From Microcebus murinus (Eukaryota > Chordata > Mammalia > Primates > Cheirogaleidae): 64,000 nucleotides of DNA. The notes under the pieces were generated by a model. It made no database searches. It was given only the letters and a program-made list of their open reading frames with translations, and was not told the origin of the DNA. The position numbers and the translations under genes are program-made. The DNA is taken from contig NC_134136.1 of NCBI RefSeq assembly GCF_040939455.1, positions 105,698,014 to 105,762,013 of the forward strand. The letters run 5' to 3'. Positions 42,616 through 53,960 of this stretch are shown piece after piece (the first letter of the stretch is position 1; each line of letters opens with the position of its first letter).

Positions 42616-42954
42616 TTTTTTTTTTTTTTTTTTTTTGAGACAGAGTCTCACTTTGTTGTCCAGGCTAGAGTGAGTGCCGTGGCGTCAGCCTAGCTCACAG
42701 AAACCTCAAACTCCTGGGCTCGAGCGATCCTCCTGCCTCAGCCTCCCGAGTAGCTGGGACTACAGGCATGCACCACCATGCCCGGCTAATTTTTATATAT
42801 ATATATATCAGTTGGCCAATTAATTTCTTTCTGTTTATAGTAGAGACGGGGTCTCGCTCTTGCTCAGGCTGGTTTTGAACTCCTGACCTTGAGCAATCCG
42901 CCCGCCTCGGCCTCCCAAGAGCTAGGATTACAGGCGTGAGCCACAGCGCCCGGC
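42616..42954 (-). mobile_element. Alu SINE, strepsirrhine type
   Basis: A dimer in reverse with a T-tail at the left. The middle carries 'cagttggccaattaatttct' and the right end 'gtgagccacagcgcccggcc'. The target duplication 'tgttttatagcttttt' lies at 42600 and again just after 42955. The 105-codon open frame through it is a shadow. Confidence 0.95.
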
Positions 42955-42989
42955 CTGTTTTATAGCTTTTTAAGACATTCATTTCCACA

Positions 42990-43290
42990 ATCCTTTTCAT
43001 TGATCCTTTCAATACTTTTTGAGCATGTACTATGTGCCAGGAACCATGCCAAGTACATGGAATACACTGGTAACCAAAACAGATCTCTGCCTTCTATGAG
43101 TCTGCAGTCTAGTGAAGGAGATTGATAATATAGTAATGAAATATTCATCTGTACTGTGGTGAAAGGGTGAAGGAAACACACAGGAAGTGAGGAGACAGTA
43201 TACATAGGGGAAAGACAGGGCAGGCAGGCTGCTCAGAGAAAGTGAGGTTGAAGCCAAGACCAGAAGGGGCAAGCAGTGGGAGGAGCTAAT
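42990..43290 (+). repeat. L2-like LINE fragment
   Basis: It contains 'gagcatgtactatgtgccag', 'tctctgccttctatgagtct', 'gcagtctagtgaaggagatt', and later 'ggttgaagccaagaccagaa'. The orientation is uncertain, since this segment is also found in reverse in some L2 copies. Confidence 0.5.
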
Positions 43291-44250
43291 AAGAAGCCTG
43301 CGGACTTATGCAGCCAAGAAGTCTCAGCAATTGGAGGTTCCAAGTTCCCTTGAAGGCTGAAATATGGCTGAAGATAACAAGCATTAGCCAAAAGTCTTTA
43401 GAGCCCTAAACACTCCCTCTGACACCCTTCCCATACAGCCAATCTTCCCAGCTCCCAGAAGGCAGGAGGTTTAATCTCAGGAGAAACTGCTCAGGACCCC
43501 AGGGGAGTTCAAGAACAATGAAGTTTGGGAGTGGGAGATTGGCACTAAAGCCAGAGGGAGGAAAGGCCAAATCAGCATACTGAAAGAAAGTAAATCCTTA
43601 TCTTCGGTTTCCTTCTCTTGTATTCCCCATATTTACTCTGCCATTTTCTCTTTTGTCAACTCATTTAAAAATCTCTTCTATCTAAGCACTTCCTTATTTG
43701 CCATCCTTATCTCCAAAAGGAACATCAACTTCGGCAAGGTATCCAGTCATTAAATTGCTCCTCAATTTCTGGTCATCTTTATTTGTCATCTTCTTGCTGC
43801 AGCTATGACCACAAGAAATCAAGTCAATGCATTTACCTTCCAGTCTCCCTCTTGACAGGCAACTTACACTCACATGGGCCATTCTCACCATTGGAATGGA
43901 CAACACTATTCTCTTTCTTTGGCTTGGAACTTTCAGATACTGCTCTACTGTTTTTCTCAATCATGACATGAGTTACAAAATTACTTACAAAACTCTCAGA
44001 ATTGCATGGACTTACAAAGGTACCCCAGTCTCCTTTCAACTCTCTTCTAAATTTCATTAATTAACCAATCTTACCACTCTCTATTTGTAAGTGAACACAC
44101 ATCCCAGATTTTCTAGGGCAGAAGGAGTTTAATTAAATTTTACCCTTTATAATAAAGGTAAGACACTAAATATGATCAAATGTGACTTAATTTTCATATC
44201 TATGTAAAGCCAAATTCACAGATAATTTTTATCAAATTTGGTGCCCTCAT

Positions 44251-44539
44251 TTTTTTTTTTTTTTTTGCCAAGACAATCTCACTCTGTCACCCCAGCTATA
44301 GTGCAGTGGTGTCATCATAGCTCATAGCAACCTCCAACTCCTGGGCTCAAGCAATTCTCCCACCTCAGCCTCCTGAGTAGCTGGGACTACAGGCACATGC
44401 CACCATGCTCAGCTAACTTTTCTATTTTCTTTTTCCCTCACTCTTGCTCAGGCTGGTCTTGAACTCCTGGCCTCAAGTGATCCTCCCATCTCAGCCTTCC
44501 AGTGCTAGGTTTACAGGCATGAGCCTTCGTGTTTGCCCT
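44251..44539 (-). mobile_element. Alu SINE, older AluJ-like
   Basis: A T-tail, then 'gacaatctcactctgtcacc', 'agtgcagtggtgtcatcata' and 'gctgggactacaggcacatg'. It lacks the strepsirrhine mid insert. The target duplication is roughly 'tgccctcatttt' against 'tgccctaacttt'. It is diverged, especially at the right end. Confidence 0.85.
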
Positions 44540-45744
44540 GTGCCCTAACTTTTTTAGATTGCAAAAACATACTGTTTGTAATATGGTTGACACTACCTAT
44601 TTCCAGTTTATCATGCTCTCTCACAGTTGGGGAATTGTGGAAAACCTACTTTAATGATGAAAATAAGCAACAGTGAATTTCTTCATCGCTTTAATGCTTA
44701 ATTTAACCTCATCTTTCTCCCTTTCCTGAGTTAGAAAGTCTCAACTAAAATTTTCCTAAATGCTAACTTTTCTACCTTGGCTACACCTTCTCAGCTTACT
44801 TATTTCTCCACCCTTATCTCCCAAGATTTCAACATATGATCTTTTTCCCAAAAGCCCAATCTCTTTCCATTACTTCTCTGGTAACCATAGACCAGAGGTC
44901 GCAAACTGGTTGAATTTAGTCTGCAGACTTGTTTTTTGGTTTTGACTGGCTGGTCAGTTTGAGCTCATATAATGTTTTTTTAAATTGTTAAATGATTTGC
45001 CATTAGTCAAAATCTGTCGATTTCCCATTATCTTGCTTCACAGTAAGAACCTGAAGACCTGACAATAGGGACCCACATTTTTGCATGACAATAGTCAGCA
45101 GGAGCTGAGGCCCCAACAGAAGCTTTTCAGGTTGTTGCAGTTCTCACCCAGTCACCTTCAGTCATTTAAATTAACAGCTTGGCTCTGGAAGGCATTCTTT
45201 TTAGATTCTCCCCATAGCTTTACATTTACCCTTCAGTTACACTCTGTCTTTTTCAGGTCCATGTAAAGGCTCTTACTGTGGAGTCCCTCCAAGAACTAGA
45301 TATTATCTGGCTTTCGCTCAAATTACTCCATGGAAACAGTTGTTACTGGGTTTTCCAAAAACTTTCCAGCTATTGATTCTTTCGACTCCACCTTTTACTA
45401 ATAAATTCAAACTAAATGATTGTGTGGCCAAAAATATTGCCTTAATACACTTACTTTTCCAGTACAAGAACAGATAGGAAGACAGTCCAAAACCCATAAT
45501 CAGTCTCCTGACTATATTTCATTAAGTGACAATTACTTATGCATTTAAGAGCATCAATTAACATTTATTTGAGCAACTATTATGGGCCCTAACTGTGCAC
45601 TGAGCTCAGGGGTTAAAGATTCAGGTTTCTAAAATACTGGGAAAACAAAAAGATTATTCACCTGCATAAAATCAATACACATATCTTAGGTATTTGTGAT
45701 ATGTCAAACAATATACACATACAAAACTCTGGTTACGTAGGTTT

Positions 45745-46175
45745 CAAAGAAAAAACAGACCTGGGCACTAGTTAAAGTGGTAAAAACAGAGTTGATTCAG
45801 GAATGTTAGAATAGGGGAAAACAGACCTCAGTACTCAGAACATGGGCTAGTGGGAATTTATAGCCAAGGAGTAGGGTGGGGGTCGATGAATGGAAAATTA
45901 CTAAGAGGAAGCATCAGGGAAAAGGGGCATTCTGGCTAAAGAAACTTAACAGGATTTTTGCTGAAGACAGGCCATGTGATCAGACATCACCTGGGGAATG
46001 GTAGAAGATAAGGAGCCATATTAGTTATGGAGGGTGATCAAATATGGAGGGGGGTCTTGCTAAACTGACTCAGCAGGATTCTTACTAAAACTGGGTAATA
46101 CAAAGAAGTGCACAGGTGGACCTAGGAGAAGGTTCAGAAGCCTGATTAAAGTTTGGTCAAGCAGAGAATCTTAGT
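45745..46175. repeat. Possible LTR-like remnant, unassigned
   Basis: Purine-rich sequence with two related sub-segments, 'aaacttaacaggatttttgc' (45941) and 'ctgactcagcaggattctta' (46064). The style is that of an antisense LTR, but I cannot name a family or define ends. Confidence 0.25.
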
Positions 46176-46189
46176 CATGAGCATGTGTG

Positions 46190-46218
46190 TATACACACAC
46201 ACACACACACACACACAC
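46190..46218. repeat. (CA)n microsatellite
   Basis: About 13 CA units run directly up to the left end of the hAT MITE at 46219. Confidence 0.9.
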
Positions 46219-46409
46219 CAGGCATCCTCAAACTACGGCCCGCCAGCCACATGGGGGTGTTTTTGCCCGTTTGTTTTTTTACTTCAAAATAAGATATGTG
46301 CAGTGTGCATAGGAATTTGTTCATAGTTTTTTTTAAACTATAGTCTGGCCCTCCAACGGTCTGAGGGACAGTGACCTGGACCTCTGTTTAAAAAGTTTGA
46401 GGACCTCTG
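46219..46409. mobile_element. hAT-type MITE, copy 1 (191 bp)
   Basis: The ends are 'caggcatcctcaaactacgg' and 'aaaaagtttgaggacctctg', imperfect inverted repeats. The interior has 'cctccaacggtctgagggac' and 'gataaatatgtgcagtgtgc'-like sequence. Flanks 'acacacac' (46211-46218) and 'atatacac' (46410-46417) fit an imperfect 8-bp target duplication in a CA repeat. It is the same family as 52627-52838 but in opposite orientation. Confidence 0.8.
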
Positions 46410-46679
46410 ATATACACAAACAAATAATACAAATAGACTGTTGTGTATTTTTACATATCAAACACAAAGGCAGTTGCCAACATGACATAGGCAGAATTCC
46501 AATGAACATTTTTAAGGTTAATGGAAGTGAAAATTTCCCCTATTAGCCATGGTATTTATGATAAAGGCTTATTTAAGGTTAAATACTCAATATACAATAA
46601 AAATAAAATCTATAGCAATATGGATAAAAATGATTGATATAACTAATTAGAAACACCCTTATCTTTCATTCTTATACTT

Positions 46680-46741
46680 CGGGAATGAAAGAAAATGAAA
46701 GAAAAATGAGAATGAATGAAAGAAAAAATGAGAAAAGGAAA
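46680..46741. repeat. GAAA/GAATGA low-complexity tract
   Basis: Degenerate repeats of 'gaaagaaaatgaaag' and 'gaatgaatgaaag'. Confidence 0.8.
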
Positions 46742-47114
46742 TGGAGACTTCTGAAGAGATTATGTTGTGTATTTATGTATCCCTGGTATCTAGGGCAATA
46801 AATGTTGGTGCTCAATGAATGCGTCTGGAGTAGAATTAGATTCTGAAAAGGAACTTCCTAGCTGTTACCAGGCTTAAGCTGTTGGTGAAATTGATTTTAC
46901 ATCTGATTTTTCTTCAAATAACATAATTTTCTACTTCTATGGGGGAATCACTAGAATTATTCTTTTGTTTACTCCTTACAACCTGAGCTGGGGCTTCTTT
47001 CTCAAAACACATCTAACAAAGATACCATGACTTTCCTAAGGAATAAAGTAATTGGAATAAAGGCAAAAAGGAAAAAAAGTGATCTAAAAGAGAATGCTTA
47101 TTAGTGAGAAAGAT

Positions 47115-47545
47115 GATGCAGGTGTATTTATTTAATTGTAGCAGATATTGTAGGTTGGCTCACTCAACACCCCTTCCCAAATTCTTTCTCCCTGGCCTTT
47201 CTCTACTACAAAGGCTAGAGGATCACCATTCCCTAATCCAGCCAGGGCAGCTGTATGGACACAGTTTTGACCAATGTTTCAGAGAGGATATTTGAAGGAA
47301 AGGATTTCCCCTCCTAAACTGAAAGACAAAGGGGGGGGGGGCGCGAAAGTTCTTTCTCCTTCTTCCTGCCTGAGGGGAGGCAGTCATCTTGGAACCATGA
47401 GGACAAAAGTCACTCACTAAAAAACAGCACAGCAGAATACACACAGGTCTAGGTCTCTGATGGCATCGTGAAACTCTTCCATAGAAGCTCTCTACTGACT
47501 GTCTCCAGACTTCTGGTTATATAAAAAACATCAACTCTTACGTGC
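47115..47545 (+). repeat. Ancient retroelement remnant, family uncertain, with a G11 run
   Basis: The phrases 'ggcagtcatcttggaaccat', 'gaggacaaaagtcactcact', 'ctgtctccagacttctggtt' and 'atataaaaaacatcaactct' occur in this order in a common old mammalian repeat that I cannot name reliably. An 11-G run at 47331-47341 is followed by 'cgcgaaag'. Confidence 0.35.
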
Positions 47546-47591
47546 TTAAGATATAGTTGGTTGGATGTTTTATTACCTGCAGCCAAATGCT

Positions 47592-47682
47592 CTATTCTTT
47601 TCTTTTCTTTTCTCTTCCCTCCCTCCTTTCCTTCCTTCCTTCCTTACCTCCCTTCCTCCCTTCTTTCTTTCTCTCTCTTTTT
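47592..47682. repeat. Pyrimidine-rich (CTTT)/(CCTT) tract
   Basis: About 90 bp of almost pure C and T, including four CCTT units in a row, sits at the tail end of the reverse Alu at 47683. It probably grew from the Alu A-tail. Confidence 0.85.
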
Positions 47683-47831
47683 GACAGTGTCTCACTCTGT
47701 TGCTCAGGGTGGAGTGCTGCAATGGCACAATCACAGCTCACAGTAACCTTGAACTCCTGGGCTCAGGTGATCCTTCTGTCTTAGCATCCTGAGTAGCTGG
47801 GACTACCGGCACATGCCACCATGCCAGCTAA

Positions 47832-47880
<49 letters not shown>

Positions 47881-48003
47881 GGGTAGAGAAGAGATCTCAC
47901 TGTGTTGCCCAGGCTGTTCTTGAACTCCTGGCCGCCAGTAATCCTCCTGCCTCAGCCTCCTAAAGTGCTAGGATTACAGGCATGAGCCACCACATGCCCA
48001 GCC
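47683..48003 (-). mobile_element. Alu SINE, older type, with expanded (ATT)n linker
   Basis: Reverse dimer 'gacagtgtctcactctgttg' to 'catgagccaccacatgccca'. The middle A-rich linker has become an (ATT)n microsatellite of about 15 units at 47835-47880. Confidence 0.9.
47835..47880. repeat. (ATT)n trinucleotide microsatellite
   Basis: About 15 uninterrupted ATT units inside an Alu linker. It is a likely length-polymorphic marker. Confidence 0.95.
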
Positions 48004-48070
48004 CCAAAAGCATTTCTAACACGTTGAGCTGTAAGCAACAAAATGCAGAAAAGCAAACAGAGATCATAAT

Positions 48071-48083
48071 CCACCCCCCCCCC
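48071..48083. repeat. C-rich homopolymer run
   Basis: A run of C after 'aatcca' in otherwise ordinary sequence. Confidence 0.7.
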
Positions 48084-49830
48084 ATCCTTCTTGGAGTGGA
48101 GAAAAGAAGTTAGCAGTAAAGAGATTTTGGATTGAAAAGTTCCCCAACCTTGCTACCAGGTGGTGCCACTGACACAGGACAGCTTGACAGTTAATTTAAT
48201 GTTTAAAACAATTTTATAATGGAGAGTTTATATGGGTAAAGCACTCTTCTAGACATAAATAAGTCTGCAGAGTTGTTAGCCATTTGTTTTGAATGGAACG
48301 TTCACAAGTCTGACTCTGCCCAGATGTGAGATAAGGACTGGAATTTTAAAATACATAAATTATTTCTCTGGAAATTAATGTGTCTATGTATAAAGGAACA
48401 CTTATAATTAACCAATTTTTCATTAACTCTTTAGATATGTTCATATCTTTCTCTCTTCATTAGTGCAAAGTCTCCTTGAATCCAAGGAGATTTTTGGCTT
48501 ACTTATAAGCACTTAAGGGTTTATTTTATTATTTTATTTTTTTAAAAAAGTATTGGTAACTTTAGTCATATGCTTTGAAACTCAAATTAAGATTCATATC
48601 TACTTTTTATCTAATAGTATAAGTTTTAGGTTCTGATCGAAAATGATTTGCATCCTCTGTCTCTTTCCAATTCTCTGGTCCCCAACATCTACACACCCCC
48701 ACTACTCATGCCCTCCAATCATCTTCCATGAATAAAATGGATGCCGACATGAACTTCCGTGGAGATCTGACCTTAATTACCATGGGAAAAGCACAAGGCA
48801 CAAGAACCATCTTGAAAACTTCTTTGCAACATTTCTGCCTTAGGCTGATACTCACACTTTAATCTTACTAGGAAATATAAATTGTTTGGGTTTTGCAGTT
48901 GTTATTATTGTTGTTGTTTGAGAGGTGGAAGAAGAGAATCTGTTGAATGCATATGCATGAATAATTAGTCCAAGATAGTACACAATTCAAGATATTAAAG
49001 CATCTAGGAACATAGTAAAATATGCTCATTTCTGTGTTTTGTATACTCTAGTCGAGGAGGGGAACAGGTGGCGTGACTCAAACTGCCCAGGCATCCAGAA
49101 GCCTAGTCATGGTATGACGTGTATGAAAATAAAGCATGTGACAGAGAACAATATTTTCTTTTCAATGTTATGTGTTAATTTTTCTGGAAACTAAATACTA
49201 ATGATTAAATCCTGCTAAAGACTAATATGTAAACCATTCTTTTTTAAAAAAAGAGCAATCATTTAGCAGCTGCAGTTATTATAAAATTAATCAATGGCAG
49301 GAGCTCTTTATTAGATAATGGACTGCCCTGTCTTCTGACATACACTGAGGTGCTTTTAATAAAGGATGCCTGAAGGGTTTATGTTCATCCTTTGGTGTGT
49401 GTAGACAATACATTTGAATCTAAAAACAGTATTTCATCTCAAAACTATGTTGCACTTGGAAGCTGCCAGATATAAAGCATGTCCTCTCTCACTTTACCAG
49501 TGTGAAGGTGCATTCCAAGGATTAGGCAGACTGGGAGTTCCCCTGTCCGCCTCACAGATGGCCTGAAGCCACAGGAGTTTCTCCCTTTCTCCTTTTAGTA
49601 GCAATGTGCAGGGCTCCACCCTCTTTTCAATTGCCTCCTACTTCACAGCAGGTAGGAATCATTCCCCCTTTCTCTACTACCTCTTTATTTCTCTCACCTC
49701 TCACCTCAGCTTGCTTTTAGACATTCCATCTGACCCAGCTTTTATTCTCCTCAAAATCCTGGACAAAACTATTAATTAATATTTGCCGAAAAGCCTAAAG
49801 CAGCCTTTTTCTCTTAAAACGTAGGTGACT

Positions 49831-50167
49831 GGCCGGGCGTGGTGGCTCACACCTGTAATCCTAGCACTCTGGGAGACTGAGGCGGGGGTATTGCTTGAGG
49901 TCAGGAGTTTGAAACCAGCCTGAGCAAGAGCGAGACCCCGTCTCTACTATAAACAGAAATAAATTAATTGGCCAACTAATATATATAGAAAAAATTAGCC
50001 GGGCATGGTGGCGCATGCCTGTAGTCCCAGCTACTCCGGAGGCTGAGGTAGAAGGATCACTTGAGCCCAGGAGTTTGAGGTTGCTGTGAGCTAGGCTGAC
50101 GCCATGGCACTCATCTAGCCTGGGCAACAAAGCGAGACTCTGTTTAAAAAACAAACAAACAAACAAA
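49831..50167 (+). mobile_element. Alu SINE, strepsirrhine type
   Basis: A full dimer starting 'ggccgggcgtggtggctcac', with the 'ttaattggccaactaatata' middle and an A-tail of 'aaacaaacaaac' units. The target duplication 'aaaacgtaggtgact' is perfect over 15 bp (49816-49830 and 50168-50182). The 136-codon minus-strand open frame over it is a shadow of the Alu. Confidence 0.96.
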
Positions 50168-50269
50168 AAAACGTAGGTGACTTTTACTTCAGCCCTTTTT
50201 CTATCCAAGTATTTCTTATAGAGGCGAAGAGACAAACAGAAGTGGCTGGCCCAAGCCAGAAGTGCCAAC

Positions 50270-50465
50270 ACGCACTAAGCGCTCAAGGAACAGACGCTGT
50301 ATGGACCTGGTGCCATCAAGTCCTCACAAGGCTGGGAGTTTCGCATTACCAACTTCACTAAAGATAAAGAAAATGTGGCTCAGAGACATTTCATAATTTC
50401 CGTATCGCTGCATTTCCAGAGCCTGGATTCAAGGCCAAATCTTTCTGACACCCAAAGCCTTTAAT
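50270..50465 (-). repeat. MIR SINE, reverse orientation
   Basis: The order 'gataaagaaaatgtggctca', 'gagacatttcataatttccg', 'gcctggattcaaggccaaat' and 'ctgacacccaaagcctttaa' follows MIR in reverse. Confidence 0.6.
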
Positions 50466-51127
50466 GGTTTTCCCCATCTCTCTGCTAGAGAAGAAACGTG
50501 TCTTTCTTTGCCAAGTGTGTGTAATTCTAATTAGCATGAGGGTGATGGGCAGTACCCTCAGAAGAACCAAGACTCAAGGCAGGATGGAGAGGATGAGGGG
50601 TGAGGTGGGGAAACTGAGCTATATCATAGAAACCTTTGCACAACAACCATGGGGAAGGAAGCTGGCTGGTCAGCGGAATGGTGGAGTGACCAGGAAGGTA
50701 ACTAGACCACTAATGATGAAATGTCCAGTCTTTATCCAGAGAAGCATATAGAGGAGAGGAAGCAACCTCTGCGGTGCAAGTTTCTACCAGAAAACTATTT
50801 TGTTCCCATAGAAACATGTAGCTGCTTTCTATCCACAAAGTACAGTGCATCAGGACTCTGATGGTTAAGTAAGATTCTGTGATTTGGTGACCTTACCACC
50901 ATTTATAAGACATTTTATTCCAAGTTGTAAGCAACTAACTTACAAATAAACTTTTGGAACACAGCCTGAGGGTAGGTTTGGAAAGGCCTAAATCTTGTTT
51001 CAAGGCAGGAATGTGATTCTTGCCAAACTGCTGAAGAATTTAATGGTTACCAGGCAACCAGGAATTAAATTCTTTGGGTGGCTTTAACTTATCTCTACCT
51101 CTTCCTTATGGATATTCTTTGGGGAAA

Positions 51128-51172
51128 TATATGTATGCGTGTGTGTGTGTATATACATATATATATAAATTT
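51128..51172. repeat. Mixed (TG)n/(TA)n microsatellite
   Basis: 'gtgtgtgtgtgtatataca' followed by TA units. Confidence 0.85.
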
Positions 51173-51219
51173 TTTATTAAATAAGAATGAAATATATGGC
51201 ACCTTAAAACTAGAAATCT

Positions 51220-51360
51220 CTACTTATACATTTTCATTTTTCAAATGAGAAAGCTAAAGACTAAAAAGCTCTTAGTAACTTGTCCTGGGTTCCCTAGTCA
51301 GCTAGGGGGAAAACACAAATTGGACACCAAGTCTTTTCCTCCCCTACTGCAGCATCCCTT
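51220..51360 (-). repeat. MIR fragment, reverse orientation
   Basis: 'tttttcaaatgagaaagcta', 'ctcttagtaacttgtcctgg' and 'ttccctagtcagctaggggg' fit MIR in reverse. Confidence 0.45.
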
Positions 51361-51839
51361 CCCTGACAAAGCCATAAACCATAAAGGCTAAACCATAAAG
51401 GCTCATTCTAAGTGGGACTTCAACGCTCTTTCAGCTTAAGAGTCCCCAATTGCTCCCAATCTGAACAGAGAGCCCATGAATTTCTTTAACCTTGACAAGT
51501 AGGTGACTGCAAAACAAATTTCCCCAGAAGTAAACAGGGTCTGATTTCCCCCAAATTTTCAAAAATTTGTTTTTGAAGTCATGAGAACCAGTGAGCATTT
51601 ATAAAGCTTTGAATGGTTGTCCAGTTTGACTTAAGGGCAACAAGTTGCTCACTTTAAACTTCCTACATCTATTTCTGGCTTTCTGTCTTATAAAAATACT
51701 AATGTATAATAACTTTCCATAGAGCAAGTCTTCATTCAAAATCTGTCAGTCTGTTCCTCTACAGAAAAAAAAAAGCTTCAGTTTTACTACATAAAAGGTG
51801 ATGGCATCAAAGAACAGAATATTATGCTATCAATGTATA

Positions 51840-52035
51840 AAATGGGCATATTTTTATCTAAAATATACATAAAATATCTATAGAAGGAAACATAGGAAAC
51901 ACAGAAGCTATACTATTAATTGCCTCTGAGGAGTTAAATTGGGGAAGTGGGCGGGAGACTTATTTTGCAATACTATCCTCTTGTAATGTTTGATTTTTTA
52001 AAATCATGTGCATATATTTTTTTAAATGAGTGTTA
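51840..52035 (+). repeat. L1M LINE 3' UTR fragment
   Basis: 'atctatagaaggaaacatag', 'ttaattgcctctgaggagtt', then 'cttgtaatgtttgatttttt' and 'aaatcatgtgcatatatttt' follow the 3' end of an old L1. Confidence 0.55.
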
Positions 52036-52184
52036 AGTCTGTCTTCTTTTCCACATTTCTCTATCTGTGATTTCTTCCAAATTATTGGCCTCATCTACTG
52101 TCTTCCAAGAGAATATTACTGTACAATGAAAAAACTAACAAAGAAAAACTGACAAGCTCTAGTTATGGCTTTGCAGTAAAATAA

Positions 52185-52310
52185 TAATAATAATAATAGC
52201 TACCATTTATTAGGTGCTTACCCTACGCTTGCAATAAATAACAAATTCTCCTATAATTCCCATTTTTAAAATAAGGGAACCAAAGGCCTGAAGATTAAAA
52301 CTCAAATCCC
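52185..52310 (-). repeat. MIR SINE, reverse orientation
   Basis: 'agctaccatttattaggtgc' is followed by 'ttaccctacgcttgcaataa' and 'aataagggaaccaaaggcct'. An (ATA)n tract precedes it at 52179-52195. Confidence 0.6.
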
Positions 52311-52344
52311 TTTGACCCTAAATCCATTCCTCTTAATTACTATA

Positions 52345-52455
52345 CAGTCTTCCAGTGTGCTTGGGCAAGTAACCTTAACTTTTCTATGTGTCACTTTTTT
52401 CATTTTTAAAGGGAACAATAATAGCACCTGATCCTAGACTAAATGAGATATTGTA
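52345..52455 (+). repeat. MIR SINE fragment
   Basis: 'gtgcttgggcaagtaacctt', 'tatgtgtcacttttttcatt' and 'gggaacaataatagcacctg' match the MIR core and 3' part. Confidence 0.55.
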
Positions 52456-52626
52456 TCTTAAAAGCTTCTAAGAGAGGATATATTCAGGATATATACTTGC
52501 TCAAGTTAGGAACCTTATATTGCCCCCCTTCTTATTATAAAGTGCAATAAAAATGCAAGTAATCTTTTTATCATGGTGATGACTCTAAAATCTTTCTTCA
52601 GTTCCCCTTTTCAAATGGCTTTAGGG

Positions 52627-52838
52627 CAGGGGTCCTCAAACTTTTTAAACAGGGGGCCAGTTCACTGTCCCTCAGACTGTAGGAGAGTGTGCACTGTGGG
52701 CCCGGGACCAGTCAGCTGCTAAGCAGGACTGGCAGCGGCTGCAAAAACACCCGGAGGGCTGGATAAATGTCCTAGACTGGCGACAAAAACACCCAGGCCG
52801 GATAATGGAGGCATGTGGCCCAAGGGCCCGGACGCCTG
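52627..52838. mobile_element. hAT-type MITE, copy 2 (212 bp)
   Basis: It begins 'caggggtcctcaaacttttt' and ends 'gggcccggacgcctg'. The 8-bp flanks are 'ctttaggg' (52619-52626) and 'ctttgggg' (52839-52846), seven of eight identical, as expected of hAT target duplications. Its 'ttcactgtccctcagactgt' is the reverse complement of the same motif in copy 1 at 46219, so the two lie in opposite orientation. The middle is GC-rich, with two 'aaaaacacccgg/aggc' motifs. Confidence 0.85.
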
Positions 52839-52884
52839 CTTTGGGGTATTTCCTCTTCAAAATGCCACTGTCACCTCTCAGGAA

Positions 52885-53065
52885 GAAAGTATAGCTCAGG
52901 GGCTAAGTCACTGGCTTAACAGTTAAAAGTACATTTAAATCCTTGCTATGCTATGTGAGCAAATTACCTATTTTCTCTGAGCCTCATCTGCACAATGGAG
53001 ATAATAATATACTTCACAGGGCTTTTGAGAGGATTAATGAGAAATATATGCTTATAGTATGGAAG
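52885..53065 (+). repeat. MIR SINE
   Basis: 'ggggctaagtcactggctta', 'ctctgagcctcatctgcaca', 'atggagataataatatactt' and 'cacagggcttttgagaggat' follow MIR order. Confidence 0.7.
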
Positions 53066-53169
53066 TACATACATTTATATAAACTGTCAAAAATAAATTT
53101 TTATAAGATGAACTGTAAATTAATCCATAAGTACATAAATGAATAAAATACAGAGCTATTCCCTACTGT

Positions 53170-53960
53170 CCCAATCAATCTGCAATGTCCTGTTTTGTTC
53201 AATGGTATCACCACTCTCTGTGTCATCAAGGCTTTAAATCTTGAAGGCATCTTCTATCTTTTCCCTTTTCTCTAAAACCTATCCACCTTAACACTACTTT
53301 CAGGCAATCCTACCTTGGTAAGAAAACTTCTGGAGTCATACTCCCTTATCTTTCCCCTATTGCTATCCAGAGAACCTCCTCATTTCAATTAGCACAAAAC
53401 AAAACAAAATAACTAATCTCTCCCCTCCCCAATCATCCTTAAAATATTCCATCAAATTCCTGTTATTAAAGGCAGAACACAGACTTTCATCATCTCTCTC
53501 TTCTGAAGATTCAACAATGTTTTCCCACTGCCAATCAAATGCAATTTAAATTTCTTATTCTATAATTTAAGGTACTTAATTTGCCCTTAGTGGCACTGAA
53601 TCAGGTTTAAAAAAAAAAAAAACGGAGTGGATTCTTGCAGAACAATGTCCTCACTGACACACAAACAAGCCAGTCTTTCATACCTTTGTTTATGCTGCTA
53701 CACCATCTAGAATATCCTAGCCCTACATTTTACTTTACCTAAGTATTACAAAATTCCTTCCTAGAACAATGTTTTTTTCCTACTCTCCAAACAGTCCTCC
53801 CTAATGATTCTAATCAATATTATGCCTGCTACCTATATAAGGTACCATACATCTGACCTTGATCTTATTTTTAGTTAAAGTACATAGTCTTATAGCATTT
53901 ATTAACTATTTCGTGTAGGTCCATTTTACTCCCCAAAGAAGATACAAGGTCTTTTGTGAA
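53170..53960 (+). repeat. L2 LINE 3' region, diverged
   Basis: A pyrimidine-rich block with 'ttctccttgccctc'-like spacing, and 'tatgctgctacaccatctag', 'aatatcctagccctacattt' and 'tcctccctaatgattctaat' in L2 order. A13 and A-rich interruptions are present near 53610. The ends are approximate. Confidence 0.5.

Noticed and set aside
49861..50271. Open frame of 136 codons on the minus strand
   Set aside because: It lies almost entirely over the Alu at 49831-50167. Antisense Alu frames commonly stay open and do not encode proteins.
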